From contig DQFO01000009.1 of assembly GCA_003525075.1 (NCBI GenBank), forward strand, positions 2,548-66,547: a DNA stretch of 64,000 bases, in the 5' to 3' direction. The notes beneath the pieces were generated by a model. It ran no database searches. It saw nothing but the letters and a program-made list of their open reading frames with translations, and was not told where the DNA came from. The position numbers were made by a program, and so were the translations under genes. Positions 33,930-43,237 of this stretch are shown one piece after another (positions within the stretch are counted from its first letter, which is position 1; each line of letters starts with the position of its first letter). Source of the stretch: Clostridiales bacterium (GTDB lineage: Bacteria; Bacillota; Clostridia; TANB77; CAG-508).

Positions 33930-35165
33930 ATGGAAAGAAGAGTAGTAATTACAGGACTTGGAGCAATAACTCCAATAGGAAAAGATGTAAATGAATCATG
34001 GAATAGTATATTAAATAAAAAATGTGGAATTGATAATATTTCTTTATTTGATAATTCTACATTTAAAACAAAAGTAGATGCAGAAGTTAAAAATTATGAA
34101 TCACAAGAATATTTTGATTTGAAACAATCAAAAAGATTAGACAGAAGTTCACAATTTGCAATTATAGCTTCAAGAGAAGCTTTTAAAGATAGTGGAATTA
34201 CAAAAGAAAATACAGATTTTGAAAGAGTAGGAGTATTTGTAAGTTCAGGAATTGCAGGGTTAAGCACAATTCAAGAACAATGTACAATAAATTGTACAAA
34301 AGGACATAATAGAATTTCACCAATGTTTATTCCAATGTCAATTGCAAATATGCCAGCAGGAAATGTTGCAATTGAATTAGGTGCAAAAGGGGAATCAATT
34401 TCAATACTTTCAGCTTGTGCATCATCAACACATGCAATAGGGGAAGCATATAAAACAATAAAATATGGTTCAGAAGATGTAATAATAGCAGGTGGTTCAG
34501 AAGCATCAATATGTGAAATTGGAATTGCAGGATTTGAAAATATGAAAGCATTATCAAGTGCAACAGATATAACAAGAGCAAGTATTCCATTTGATAAAGA
34601 AAGAAGTGGATTTGTAATGGGAGAAGGTGCAGGTGTTTTAGTTTTAGAAGAACTAGAACATGCACAAAAAAGAGGGGCAAAAATATATGCTGAAATAATT
34701 GGATATGGTGCAACATCAGATGCTTATCATATAACATCACCAGCTCCTGATGGAGAAGGTGCAGCAAGGGCTATGACAAGAGCAATAGAAGATGCAAAAA
34801 TAAAACCAGAAGATATAAATTATATAAATGCACATGGAACTTCAACACATTTAAATGATTCTTGCGAAACAATGGCAATAAAAAAAGCATTAGGAGAATA
34901 TAGTTCAAAAGTAATGATAAGTTCAACAAAAGGAAATACAGGTCATTTATTAGGAGCTGCAGGTGGAGTAGAAGCAATTTTCTGTACAAAAGCAATTGAG
35001 CAAGGAAAAGTTCCACCAACTATTAATTATAAAGAAAAAGATGAAGAATGTGATTTAGATATAGTTCCAAATGAAGTAAGAAATGAAAAGATAAATATTG
35101 CAATGTCAAACTCCTTAGGATTTGGAGGACATAATGCAAGTATTATTTTAAAAAAATATGAGTAA
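33930..35165 (+). CDS. fabF: 3-oxoacyl-ACP synthase II FabF
   Basis: A 411-residue condensing enzyme elongating acyl-ACP with malonyl-ACP. The active-site Cys lies in SACASSTHAIGEA (near 165), the two His residues in NAHGTSTHLND and GNTGHLLGAAGG, and the end has NSLGFGGHNAS. GAGAGAAAG precedes ATG. Confidence 0.96.
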   Translation: MERRVVITGLGAITPIGKDVNESWNSILNKKCGIDNISLFDNSTFKTKVDAEVKNYESQEYFDLKQSKRLDRSSQFAIIASREAFKDSGITKENTDFERVGVFVSSGIAGLSTIQEQCTINCTKGHNRISPMFIPMSIANMPAGNVAIELGAKGESISILSACASSTHAIGEAYKTIKYGSEDVIIAGGSEASICEIGIAGFENMKALSSATDITRASIPFDKERSGFVMGEGAGVLVLEELEHAQKRGAKIYAEIIGYGATSDAYHITSPAPDGEGAARAMTRAIEDAKIKPEDINYINAHGTSTHLNDSCETMAIKKALGEYSSKVMISSTKGNTGHLLGAAGGVEAIFCTKAIEQGKVPPTINYKEKDEECDLDIVPNEVRNEKINIAMSNSLGFGGHNASIILKKYE

Positions 35166-35191
35166 TATTGCTGACAGAAAGGAATATAAAA

Positions 35192-35629
35192 ATGAATTAT
35201 GAAGATATAAAAAAATTAATTGATGACATGGGGAATTCTAAATTAACAGAGATTTCAATAGATTTTCCAGATGGAACTAAAATTGGAATGAAAAAAGAAG
35301 TAAAAGTAGTTGAAAAATTACAAGAAAAAAATATACAACATATTGAACAAAAAGAAGTAAATGAAATTGTAGAAACTGAAACACAAGAAGATAATTGCAA
35401 AATTGTGAAATCACCAATGGTTGGAACATTTTATTTAAAACCAGATCCTAATTCAAATCCTTATGTAGAGATTGGAAAAAAAGTAAAAAAAGGTGATATT
35501 TTATGTATTATAGAAGCAATGAAATTAATGAATGAAATAGAATGTGAATTTGATGGTGAAATTGCAGAAATACTTGTTAAAGATGGAGAAATGGTTGAAT
35601 ATGGAAAGCCATTATTTAAGATAAAATAA
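35192..35629 (+). CDS. accB: Biotin carboxyl carrier protein of acetyl-CoA carboxylase
   Basis: A 145-residue protein. An N-terminal helix pair (MNYEDIKKLIDDM) and an acidic linker are followed by a biotinyl domain whose acceptor Lys is in EAMKLMNEIE (about residue 111). The start is ATG 35192, ten bases after AGAAAGGA; the TTG at 35168 is not used by homologues. Partner of the AccC, AccD and AccA encoded downstream. Confidence 0.95.
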   Translation: MNYEDIKKLIDDMGNSKLTEISIDFPDGTKIGMKKEVKVVEKLQEKNIQHIEQKEVNEIVETETQEDNCKIVKSPMVGTFYLKPDPNSNPYVEIGKKVKKGDILCIIEAMKLMNEIECEFDGEIAEILVKDGEMVEYGKPLFKIK

Positions 35630-35646
35630 AAGGAAGGAAAATAAAG

Positions 35647-36078
35647 ATGTTAAATAAAGAGCAAATAAAGGAAATAATACCACAAAGAGAACCATTTTTA
35701 ATGATAGATGAGGTAGAAGAATATATACCAGGAGAAAGTGCAGTAGCATATAAATATGTAAATGAAGAAGAATGGTATTTTAAAGGACATTTTCCTGGAA
35801 ATCCAATAATGCCAGGTGTATTAATAACAGAAAGTCTAGCACAAGCAGGAGCAATTGCAATATTAAGTATGGAAGAAAATAAGGGAAAAAATGCTTTATT
35901 TGGTGGAATAGACAAAATGAAATTCAAAAAAATGGTTGTTCCAGGAGATAAGTTAAAATTAGAAGTAAAAATTATAAAAAGAAAAGGTCCAATTGGAATT
36001 GGAGAAGCAATAGCCACAGTTGATGGTAAAATTGTAGCAAAAGGTGAATTAACATTTGCAGTAGTTGATAACAAATAA
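35647..36078 (+). CDS. fabZ: 3-hydroxyacyl-ACP dehydratase FabZ
   Basis: A 143-residue hot-dog-fold dehydratase. Catalytic His is in GHFPGNPIMPGVL and Glu in ITESLAQAGA. An IPQREPFLMIDEV start and KFKKMVVPGDKL segment are typical. Confidence 0.96.
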   Translation: MLNKEQIKEIIPQREPFLMIDEVEEYIPGESAVAYKYVNEEEWYFKGHFPGNPIMPGVLITESLAQAGAIAILSMEENKGKNALFGGIDKMKFKKMVVPGDKLKLEVKIIKRKGPIGIGEAIATVDGKIVAKGELTFAVVDNK

Positions 36079-36132
36079 AAAATTGTTAATATGTGTGAAC
36101 TTGAAACAATAGAGAAAAGGATGGGAATATAA

Positions 36133-37476
36133 ATGAACAAGATATTAATTGCAAATAGAGGAGAAATAGCAGTCAGAATAATAAGAGCATGTAAAGAAAT
36201 GAATATAAAAACAGTAGCAGTATATTCAGAAATAGATAAAGATGCAATGCATACAAAACTTGCAGATGAAGCAATTTGTATAGGCCCAGCAAGCTCAAAT
36301 AAAAGTTATTTGAATTTCAAAAACATAATAGAGGCAGCACATATTACAGGGGCAGATGGAATACATCCAGGTTTTGGGTTTTTATCAGAAAACAGTCAAT
36401 TTGCAAAAATATGTGAAGAATCAAATATAAAATTCATAGGACCTAAATATCAAGTAATAGAATTATTAGGAAATAAATCAAATGCAAAAAAATTAATGGA
36501 ATCTGCAGGAGTTCCAGTAATACCAGGTTCAAAAGGAAGTGTTACAGGGCTTACAGATGCAATAAAAACAGCTGAAAAAATAGGATATCCTGTTATGCTA
36601 AAAGCAGCAGCTGGTGGTGGTGGAAAGGGAATACGAATTGCAAATAATTGTGAAGAATTAGAAAAAAATTATAATATAGTAAAACAAGAAGCAAAAATAT
36701 CTTTTAATGATGATGAAATATATATGGAAAAATTCATAAAAAATCCTCGTCATGTAGAAATTCAAATATTAGCAGACGAACATGGAAATGTAATACATTT
36801 AGGAGAAAGAGATTGTTCAATTCAAAGAAGAAATCAAAAAGTATTAGAAGAAACACCATCAACAGCAATAGATGATAAATTAAGAAATAAAATGGGAGAA
36901 GCGGCAGTAAAAGCAGCTAAAGTTGCAGGATATACAAGTTGTGGAACAATAGAATTTTTAGTGGATAGTGATAAAAACTTTTATTTTATGGAAATGAATA
37001 CAAGAATTCAAGTAGAACATCCAATAACAGAAGAAAGAACAGGTATAGACATAGTAAAAGAACAAATAAAAATAGCAGCAGGTGAAACATTAAAATTAAA
37101 ACAAAAAGATGTTGAATTTAGAGGATATAGTATGGAATGTAGAATAAATGCAGAAAATCCTAGTAAGAATTTTATGCCATGTCCAGGAACAATTACAGGA
37201 TTAAACTTGCCAGGAGGTAATGGTGTAAGAATAGATACAGCAATATATGAAGGATATACAATTCCACCAACTTATGATTCAATGATAGCCAAAATAATAA
37301 CACATGGAGATAGTAGAAATGAAGCAATTAGTAAAATGAAAAGAGCTTTAGAAGAAACTGTGATTGAAGGTGTTGATACAAATATAGACTTTTTATTTAA
37401 AATAATTAAAAATCCAAATTTTATTAGGGGAAATTTTGATACTTCTTTTATTGAAAAAGAAATATTGAAGAAATAA
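36133..37476 (+). CDS. accC: Acetyl-CoA carboxylase biotin carboxylase subunit
   Basis: A 447-residue ATP-grasp enzyme carboxylating biotin on AccB. LIANRGEIAVRIIRA at the N-terminus, the glycine-rich ATP loop AAAGGGGKGIRI, RDCSIQRRNQK and MEMNTRIQVEHPITEE are all present. Confidence 0.97.
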   Translation: MNKILIANRGEIAVRIIRACKEMNIKTVAVYSEIDKDAMHTKLADEAICIGPASSNKSYLNFKNIIEAAHITGADGIHPGFGFLSENSQFAKICEESNIKFIGPKYQVIELLGNKSNAKKLMESAGVPVIPGSKGSVTGLTDAIKTAEKIGYPVMLKAAAGGGGKGIRIANNCEELEKNYNIVKQEAKISFNDDEIYMEKFIKNPRHVEIQILADEHGNVIHLGERDCSIQRRNQKVLEETPSTAIDDKLRNKMGEAAVKAAKVAGYTSCGTIEFLVDSDKNFYFMEMNTRIQVEHPITEERTGIDIVKEQIKIAAGETLKLKQKDVEFRGYSMECRINAENPSKNFMPCPGTITGLNLPGGNGVRIDTAIYEGYTIPPTYDSMIAKIITHGDSRNEAISKMKRALEETVIEGVDTNIDFLFKIIKNPNFIRGNFDTSFIEKEILKK

Positions 37477-37497
37477 TTTTATTGAAAGAGGTTAAAT

Positions 37498-38334
37498 ATG
37501 ATAGTAGACAAAATAAAAAAAAGAGAACCTACTGCCAAAAGAAAAGAAAACAAAGTTGATATACCTGTTGGAAAATGGGTAAAATGTGATAAATGTAAAG
37601 AAATAATTTATAAAGAAACAATCAGAGAAAATATGAATATTTGTCCTAATTGTGGTGGATATTTTAGAATGCATATAAATAGAAGGCTTGAAAGCATAAT
37701 TGATGAAGGAACATATCAAAAGTTTGATTTGAATATAGATACAACAAATCCATTAAATTTAGAAGATTACACTAAAAAGATAAAAGCTTTAAGAGAAAAA
37801 ACAGGATTGCAGGAAGCAGTAAGTGCAGGAAAAGGAAAAATAAATGGTGAAGATGTTGTAATATGTGTAATGGATAGTGGATTTTTGATGGGAAGTATGG
37901 GAGTAGTTGTTGGTGAAAAGATTACATATTCAATAGAAAAAGCAATAGAATTAAAACTTCCAATAATAATATTTTGCGTTTCTGGTGGTGCAAGAATGCA
38001 AGAAGGAATAATGTCATTAATGCAAATGGCAAAAACAACATCAGCTATATCTAAATTAAATGAAGCAGGATTATTATATATATCTGTTTTAACAGATCCA
38101 ACTTATGGAGGTGTAACAGCATCTTTTGCAAGTATAGCAGATATAATTTTAGCAGAACCAGGTGCAATGATAGGATTTGCTGGTCAAAGAGTTATTGAAC
38201 AAACTATTGGAGAGAAATTACCAGAAGGATTTCAAACAGCAGAATTTTTATTAGAACATGGATTTATAGATAAAATTGTTGAAAGAAAAGATTTGAAAAA
38301 TACATTATCAAATCTAATACAATTAAATAAATAA
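37498..38334 (+). CDS. accD: Acetyl-CoA carboxylase carboxyltransferase subunit beta
   Basis: A 278-residue carboxyltransferase half with its N-terminal zinc ribbon (CDKCKEIIYKE, then CPNCGGYFRMH) and crotonase-like fold (SGGARMQEGIMSLMQM, GGVTASFA). AAAGAGG lies before ATG 37498. Confidence 0.96.
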   Translation: MIVDKIKKREPTAKRKENKVDIPVGKWVKCDKCKEIIYKETIRENMNICPNCGGYFRMHINRRLESIIDEGTYQKFDLNIDTTNPLNLEDYTKKIKALREKTGLQEAVSAGKGKINGEDVVICVMDSGFLMGSMGVVVGEKITYSIEKAIELKLPIIIFCVSGGARMQEGIMSLMQMAKTTSAISKLNEAGLLYISVLTDPTYGGVTASFASIADIILAEPGAMIGFAGQRVIEQTIGEKLPEGFQTAEFLLEHGFIDKIVERKDLKNTLSNLIQLNK

Positions 38335-38423
38335 TATATATAATAAAAGTTAGAATTTTTTATTGATGACAGATAGTTAGAATTGTGTGAGAATAAATCA
38401 GATTTTAAGGAAGGAAAGATAAA

Positions 38424-39221
38424 ATGGATGCTTATGAAAAAGTAGAAATTGCAAGAAATCCTAAAAGAAAAACATCATTAGATTATATAGAAAAAATATT
38501 TGATGAATTTATTGAATTACATGGAGATAGACAATTTAAAGATGATAAGGCAATAGTTTGTGGACTTGCAAGAATTGGTAATCAAAATTTTACAATTATA
38601 GCAGAACAAAAAGGAAGAACAACAAAGGAAAATATTGAAAGAAATTTTGGAATGCCAAATCCAGAAAGCTATAGAAAAGGAATAAGATTTATGAAACAAG
38701 CAGAAAAATTTCATAGACCTGTAATTACTTTTATAGATACAAAAGGGGCATATCCAGGAATTGGAGCAGAAGAAAGAGGACAAGGTGAAGCAATTGCAAG
38801 TTCAATGTTAGAAATGGCAAGTTTAACAGTTCCAACAATTAGTATTATTATTGGAGAAGGATCAAGTGGAGGAGCTTTAGCATTAGGACTTGGAAACAAG
38901 GTATTAATGCTTGAAAATGCTATATATTCAATTCTTTCACCAGAAGGATATGCAAGTATATTATGGAAAGATGCTTCAAGAGCAAAAGAAGCGGCAGAAA
39001 AAATGAAATTAACAGCTAAAGATTTAAAAGAAATGAATGTAATTGATGAAATAATAAAAGAACCAGAAATTGAAGAAAATGAAGGTTTTGAAGTAGTTAG
39101 CCAAAATTTGAAAGATGAAATTTTGAAAGCAATAAAAAAATATGCTAAAATGAAACCAGAAGATATAAAAGAAGAAAGATACCAAAAGTTTAGAAATATG
39201 GGAGAATTTCAAATATTATAA
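38424..39221 (+). CDS. accA: Acetyl-CoA carboxylase carboxyltransferase subunit alpha
   Basis: A 265-residue partner of AccD. It shows ELHGDRQFKDDKAIVCGLA, GRTTKENIERNFGMPNPES, FIDTKGAYPGIGAEERGQ and GEGSSGGALALG. It lacks part of the longer N-terminal helix seen in E. coli AccA, as is common in Firmicutes. Confidence 0.95.
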   Translation: MDAYEKVEIARNPKRKTSLDYIEKIFDEFIELHGDRQFKDDKAIVCGLARIGNQNFTIIAEQKGRTTKENIERNFGMPNPESYRKGIRFMKQAEKFHRPVITFIDTKGAYPGIGAEERGQGEAIASSMLEMASLTVPTISIIIGEGSSGGALALGLGNKVLMLENAIYSILSPEGYASILWKDASRAKEAAEKMKLTAKDLKEMNVIDEIIKEPEIEENEGFEVVSQNLKDEILKAIKKYAKMKPEDIKEERYQKFRNMGEFQIL

Positions 39222-39307
39222 AAAGGAGGAAAATAGTTTGTTTGTGTTTAAATAATTGTCTAATAGAAAGGAATTATACACAAATTTTATAAACTATAAA
39301 AAAAGAA

Positions 39308-40081
39308 ATGTTATTAGAAGGTAAAAAAATATTAATAATGGGAATAAGAAACAAATGGAGTATAGCATTTGGAATAGCAAAATCAGCTTATGAAAATGGA
39401 GCACAATTATTATTTACATATATGGGAGAAGAAAATAAAGAAAAAATAGAAGAACTTGTATCAGAATTTAAAGGAAGTAAAGCATATGTATTAAATGGTG
39501 CTTCAGAAGATGAAAAGGTAAGAGAAACATTTATAAAAATAAAAGAAGAAAATGGAAAAATAGATGGAATAGTACATGCAATAGCACATGCAAATACAGA
39601 AGATTTGCATAATGATTTTATATATACAAGTAAAGAAGGATTTGCACATGCTTGTGATGTTAGTGCATATTCATTTGTATTAATTGCAAGAATGGCAAAA
39701 GAATTAGATATGCTAAATGAAAATGCAAGTTTAATTACATTAACATATCATGGTTCAACAAAAGTATTAGAAGGATATAATGTGATGGGAATTGCTAAAG
39801 CAGCATTAGAATCTAGTGTTAGATATTTAGCAGAAAATTTAGGAAAAGAAAATATAAGAGTTAATGCAGTATCAGCAGGACCAATAAAAACATTATCAGC
39901 AAAGGGAATAAAAGATTTTAGTTCAATATTAAATGTAGTAGAACAAAAGGCTCCTTTACACAGAAATGTTACAACTGTACAAGTTGGAAATGTAGCTACA
40001 TTTTTATTAAGTTCTATGTCAGAAGCAGTTACAGGTCAAGTTGTTTATGCAGATAATGGATATAATATAATGGGAGTATAG
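39308..40081 (+). CDS. fabI: Enoyl-ACP reductase FabI
   Basis: A 257-residue NADH-dependent enoyl reductase. It starts MLLEGKKILIMGI as in the family, with the catalytic YxxxMxxxK pattern in GYNVMGIAKAALE and GPIKTLSAKGI. Many Clostridia use FabK instead. The best ribosome site (AGAAAGGA, 39265-39272) is 35 bases from ATG, with a 7-bp hairpin TTTTATA-AAC-TATAAAA between them, so initiation may be unusual. Confidence 0.93.
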   Translation: MLLEGKKILIMGIRNKWSIAFGIAKSAYENGAQLLFTYMGEENKEKIEELVSEFKGSKAYVLNGASEDEKVRETFIKIKEENGKIDGIVHAIAHANTEDLHNDFIYTSKEGFAHACDVSAYSFVLIARMAKELDMLNENASLITLTYHGSTKVLEGYNVMGIAKAALESSVRYLAENLGKENIRVNAVSAGPIKTLSAKGIKDFSSILNVVEQKAPLHRNVTTVQVGNVATFLLSSMSEAVTGQVVYADNGYNIMGV

Positions 40082-40096
40082 TTGTATACTCCCTTT
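40072..40096 (+). terminator. Terminator of the fatty-acid operon
   Basis: GGGAGTATA, loop GTTG, then TATACTCCC and TTT. The 5' arm contains the fabI stop codon. Confidence 0.85.
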
Positions 40097-40187
40097 AAAT
40101 ATATAAAAAGTAAAAAAAACATACTCAAATAGCTTTCTATAAACTCCTTTAATATTATAATATAAATGAAAAGGAGAAACAAAAGAA

Positions 40188-41120
40188 ATGCAAATAATAA
40201 GAAGAATCAAAAGAAGTATAAAAGGAGAAAATAAATTTAGAAAAGTAGCAAATGAATGGTTAGAATATAAGAAAAATTCAATCAAAAACTCAACATATTA
40301 CAATTATAAATTTATAATAGAAAAATATTTAAATAAAGAATTTGGAGAACAAAATATAGAAAAAATAAAAGATTGTAATCAATATATACAAGAATTAACT
40401 AAAAAGTTAGCATCAAAAACAATAAGGGATATAATTTGTGTATTGAAAGCAATTTTAAAATATTATGAAGAAGAAAATGATTGCAAATTAAAATATAAAA
40501 GAATGAATATCCCAAAATTAGAAAAGAAAGAAATAAAAATATTATCATCAAAAGAAAGAATAAGATTAGAAAAGTATTGTTTAAAAGAAAATACTTTAAA
40601 ATCACTTGGAATTTTATTAAGTTTAAATACAGGATTAAGAATAGGAGAAATTTGTGCTTTAAAATGGGAAAATATTGACTTAAAAGAAAAAAATATATAT
40701 GTAAAGAAAACTTTACAAAGAGTATATGATACTGAAAATAAGAAAACTAAAATAATTATAGATAAGCCTAAAACAGAAAATTCTATAAGATGTATACCAT
40801 TAAATTCCAAGATTTATGGAGAATTAAACAAAATAAGAAAGGGATTTTCGGAAAAAGATTTTTTTTTGACAGGAGCAGATGGAATTTATATAGAGCCAAG
40901 AGTTTATCAAAATTATTATAAAAACATGTTAAAAAGCAGTAAAGTAAAAGAATATAATTTTCATGTTTTAAGACACACTTTTGCAACAAATTGTATAGAA
41001 GTTGGAATGGATATAAAATCATTGAGTGAAATATTAGGACATGCTACTGTAGATATTACATTAAATAGATATGTACATTCATCAAGAAAAATGAAGGAAA
41101 AATACTTAGAAAAATTATAA
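40188..41120 (+). CDS. Tyrosine recombinase/phage-type integrase, stand-alone
   Basis: A 310-residue site-specific recombinase. An N-terminal SAM-like DNA-binding domain (about 20-105) precedes a catalytic domain with GLRIGEICALKW (Arg), VLRHTFATN (His and Arg), LGHAT (His) and NRYVHSS (Tyr nucleophile). No excisionase, phage or conjugation genes lie nearby and I see no attachment-site repeat. It may be a remnant or a self-standing recombinase. AAAAGGAG precedes ATG. Confidence 0.9.
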   Translation: MQIIRRIKRSIKGENKFRKVANEWLEYKKNSIKNSTYYNYKFIIEKYLNKEFGEQNIEKIKDCNQYIQELTKKLASKTIRDIICVLKAILKYYEEENDCKLKYKRMNIPKLEKKEIKILSSKERIRLEKYCLKENTLKSLGILLSLNTGLRIGEICALKWENIDLKEKNIYVKKTLQRVYDTENKKTKIIIDKPKTENSIRCIPLNSKIYGELNKIRKGFSEKDFFLTGADGIYIEPRVYQNYYKNMLKSSKVKEYNFHVLRHTFATNCIEVGMDIKSLSEILGHATVDITLNRYVHSSRKMKEKYLEKL

Positions 41121-41205
41121 GAAATTAACATTTTATTAAAAAAAATCATAAATATTGATAAAAAAATACATTTATGATAATATTTATAAAGGAAAGAAGA
41201 AAAAA

Positions 41206-42231
41206 ATGAAGAAAAAGGGTAAAGTATTTAGAAATGCATTAATATTTATAATTTTAATAGCATTAACATTTTATATATTATTAAAAGATCAGAATCCAAT
41301 GGAAATATTGAAAATAATATCTTCAGCAAAAGTTGAATTTGTACTTATAGGAATATTATGTATGTTTATTTATATTGTATTAGAGGCAGTAAATATAAGA
41401 AGAACATTAAAAAATTTGAATGAAGAAACAACATTTTTACAAGACATCAAATATGCGTTAATAGGATTTTTCTTTAGTGCAGTAACACCAGCGGCAAGTG
41501 GTGGACAACCAATGCAAATATATTATATGTATAAAGATGGAATAGCAGTGTCAAATTCAACGCTTGCATTATTATTAAACTTAACTAGTATGCAGATTTG
41601 CACTATAGGTATTGCACTAGTAAGTTTAATTTTTAATCATCAATATATGAATAAATTATTAATAATATTTTTTATAATTGGAATTGCACTAAATTCAACT
41701 GCATTAATTTTATTATTAATAGGAGTGTTTTCAAAAAGATTATCAAAATGGTTAATTGATTTTGCTATAAAAGTTTTAAAATTATTTAGAGTAAAAAATA
41801 TAGAAAGTAAAAAAGAAAAATTTGAAGCAGAACTTACTAAATATCAAGAAGGAGCCAAATATGTAAAGCATAATAGATTATTAATGTTAAAAATTTTAGG
41901 AACAACATTAATACAATTTTTAACATATTATAGTGTAACATATTGGACATACAGAGCACTAGGATTTTCACAATATAATATTTTAAGATTAACATCATTA
42001 CAAGCAGTACTATATGCAACAGTATCTGGTATACCATCACCTGGGGCAGTTGGAGTAACAGAAGGAGCATTTACAGAAATATTTAGAAATATTTATCCAG
42101 AAAATATAATGAGTAGTGCAGTATTATTAAATAGAGGAATTAATTTCTATTTACTTGTATTAGTAAGTGGAATTATTACAATAATTAGTCATATGAATAG
42201 TGAGAAAATAGAAAATCAAGAAGAAAAATAA
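41206..42231 (+). CDS. Flippase-like membrane protein (UPF0104/LPG synthase transmembrane family)
   Basis: A 341-residue protein with about eight membrane helices. The family pattern FFFSAVTPAASGGQPMQIYYMYKDG (split at PAASGGQPMQ) and SGIPSPGAVGVTEGAF are hallmarks of the YbhN/AglD/MprF-flippase group, proposed lipid or lipid-linked sugar translocators. The MprF synthase domain is absent. ATG 41206 follows AAAGGAAAG; a longer start at 41155 lacks a ribosome site. Confidence 0.82.
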   Translation: MKKKGKVFRNALIFIILIALTFYILLKDQNPMEILKIISSAKVEFVLIGILCMFIYIVLEAVNIRRTLKNLNEETTFLQDIKYALIGFFFSAVTPAASGGQPMQIYYMYKDGIAVSNSTLALLLNLTSMQICTIGIALVSLIFNHQYMNKLLIIFFIIGIALNSTALILLLIGVFSKRLSKWLIDFAIKVLKLFRVKNIESKKEKFEAELTKYQEGAKYVKHNRLLMLKILGTTLIQFLTYYSVTYWTYRALGFSQYNILRLTSLQAVLYATVSGIPSPGAVGVTEGAFTEIFRNIYPENIMSSAVLLNRGINFYLLVLVSGIITIISHMNSEKIENQEEK

Positions 42232-42248
42232 AAAAATGTTGAAAACAA

Positions 42249-42277
42249 TTGACAAAGCTGGATATATATGTTAAAAT
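42249..42277 (+). promoter_or_regulatory. Promoter of the rplU-rpmA operon
   Basis: TTGACA, a 17-bp spacer, then TAAAAT. Confidence 0.85.
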
Positions 42278-42283
42278 ATTTAA

Positions 42284-42380
42284 CTGTAATCCGCTTAGTC
42301 AAGGTAAGCAAATGTTATGAAAAAAATAACTACCTTTTTTAAGGATTAGCGAGTATACAAATAAGGGAGGTGCATTTTAA
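42284..42380 (+). promoter_or_regulatory. Ribosomal protein L21 leader RNA
   Basis: Nested helices: TAATCC (about 42287) with GGATTA (about 42343), AAGGTA with TACCTT, and GTTAT with ATAAC. The position directly upstream of rplU and the nested shape fit the Firmicute L21 leader, thought to give autogenous control by L21. A covariance-model search would decide. Confidence 0.65.
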
Positions 42381-42743
42381 ATGTACGCAGTAATTGAAAG
42401 TTGTGGAAAACAATACAAAGTAGCAGAAGGAGATGTAGTATTCTTCGAAAAATTAGATACAGCAGAAGGAAAAAAAGTTACTTTTGATAAAGTAATATTA
42501 GTATCTGATGATGGAAAAGTACAAGTTGGAAATCCTTATGTTAAAGGTGTAAAGGTTGAAGGAAAAGTTGTAGCACACGGAAAAGCTAAAAAAATCATAG
42601 TTTTCAAAATGAAAGCTAAGAAAAATGAAAGAACAAAACAAGGACATAGACAACCATACACTAAAGTTGAAATTACAGGAATAAAAACAGCTGCAAAGAA
42701 AACAGCAGCAAAAGCTGAAAAAACAGAAAAAGTTGAAGCTTAG
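42381..42743 (+). CDS. rplU: 50S ribosomal protein L21
   Basis: A 120-residue protein starting MYAVIESCGKQYKVAEGD, with GKKIIVFKMKAKKNERTKQG-like core (seen as KIIVFKMKAKKN) and HRQPYTKVEITGI. An Ala/Lys-rich tail of about 18 residues extends beyond the usual end. AGGGAGGTG precedes ATG. Confidence 0.96.
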   Translation: MYAVIESCGKQYKVAEGDVVFFEKLDTAEGKKVTFDKVILVSDDGKVQVGNPYVKGVKVEGKVVAHGKAKKIIVFKMKAKKNERTKQGHRQPYTKVEITGIKTAAKKTAAKAEKTEKVEA

Positions 42744-42846
42744 TTATAAATAGTGATTTTAATAATAGTAATATAATGAAGAAATTCATATAAGGCAATC
42801 TGGAAGAGAAATCAGATTAGATTAAAAGCTGAAAGGAGTGAAAATC

Positions 42847-43122
42847 ATGGCACATAAAAAAGGTCAAGGTAGTATCAAGAACGGTAGAGATAGTGAATCT
42901 AAGAGACTTGGTGTCAAGAGAGCTGATGGTCAATTTGTTTTAGCAGGAAATATTCTAATAAGACAAAGAGGAACAAAAGTACATCCAGGAGTTAATGTTG
43001 GAAAAGGTAGTGATGATACACTATTTGCATTAGTTGATGGAACAGTAAAATTTGAAAGAAAAGGTAAAGACAAAAAACAAGTTAGTGTTTACCCTGTTGA
43101 AGAAACAACAGTAAATGAATAA
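42847..43122 (+). CDS. rpmA: 50S ribosomal protein L27, without the Firmicute N-terminal extension
   Basis: A 91-residue protein starting MAHKKGQGSIKNGRDSESK, which already has the mature-type N-terminus that reaches the peptidyl-transferase centre. Most Firmicute L27 carry a nine-residue extension removed by the protease Prp. Here an in-frame stop at 42823 leaves no room for one, and no prp gene lies in the 103-base gap after rplU. AAAGGAG lies nine bases before ATG. Confidence 0.95.
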   Translation: MAHKKGQGSIKNGRDSESKRLGVKRADGQFVLAGNILIRQRGTKVHPGVNVGKGSDDTLFALVDGTVKFERKGKDKKQVSVYPVEETTVNE

Positions 43123-43130
43123 TTTTTACA

Positions 43131-43168
43131 AAAAGAAGCATGAAAATTAAATTTCATGTTTCTTTTTT
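43131..43168 (+). terminator. Terminator of the rplU-rpmA operon
   Basis: AAAGAAGCATGAAA pairs with TTTCATGTTTCTTT (one G-U pair), then a T-run. Confidence 0.9.
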
Positions 43169-43237
43169 ATTGATAAATTATATCTAATATGATATAGTTG
43201 TTCAAGAAAAACATCAAACAGAAGAGAGGAAATGCCG

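Noticed and set aside
39238..39255. Five-codon frame (TTG start) after AAGGAGG in the accA-fabI gap, possible leader peptide
   Set aside because: Too short to judge, with no regulatory codon run. The strong ribosome site there is odd but could be relic sequence.
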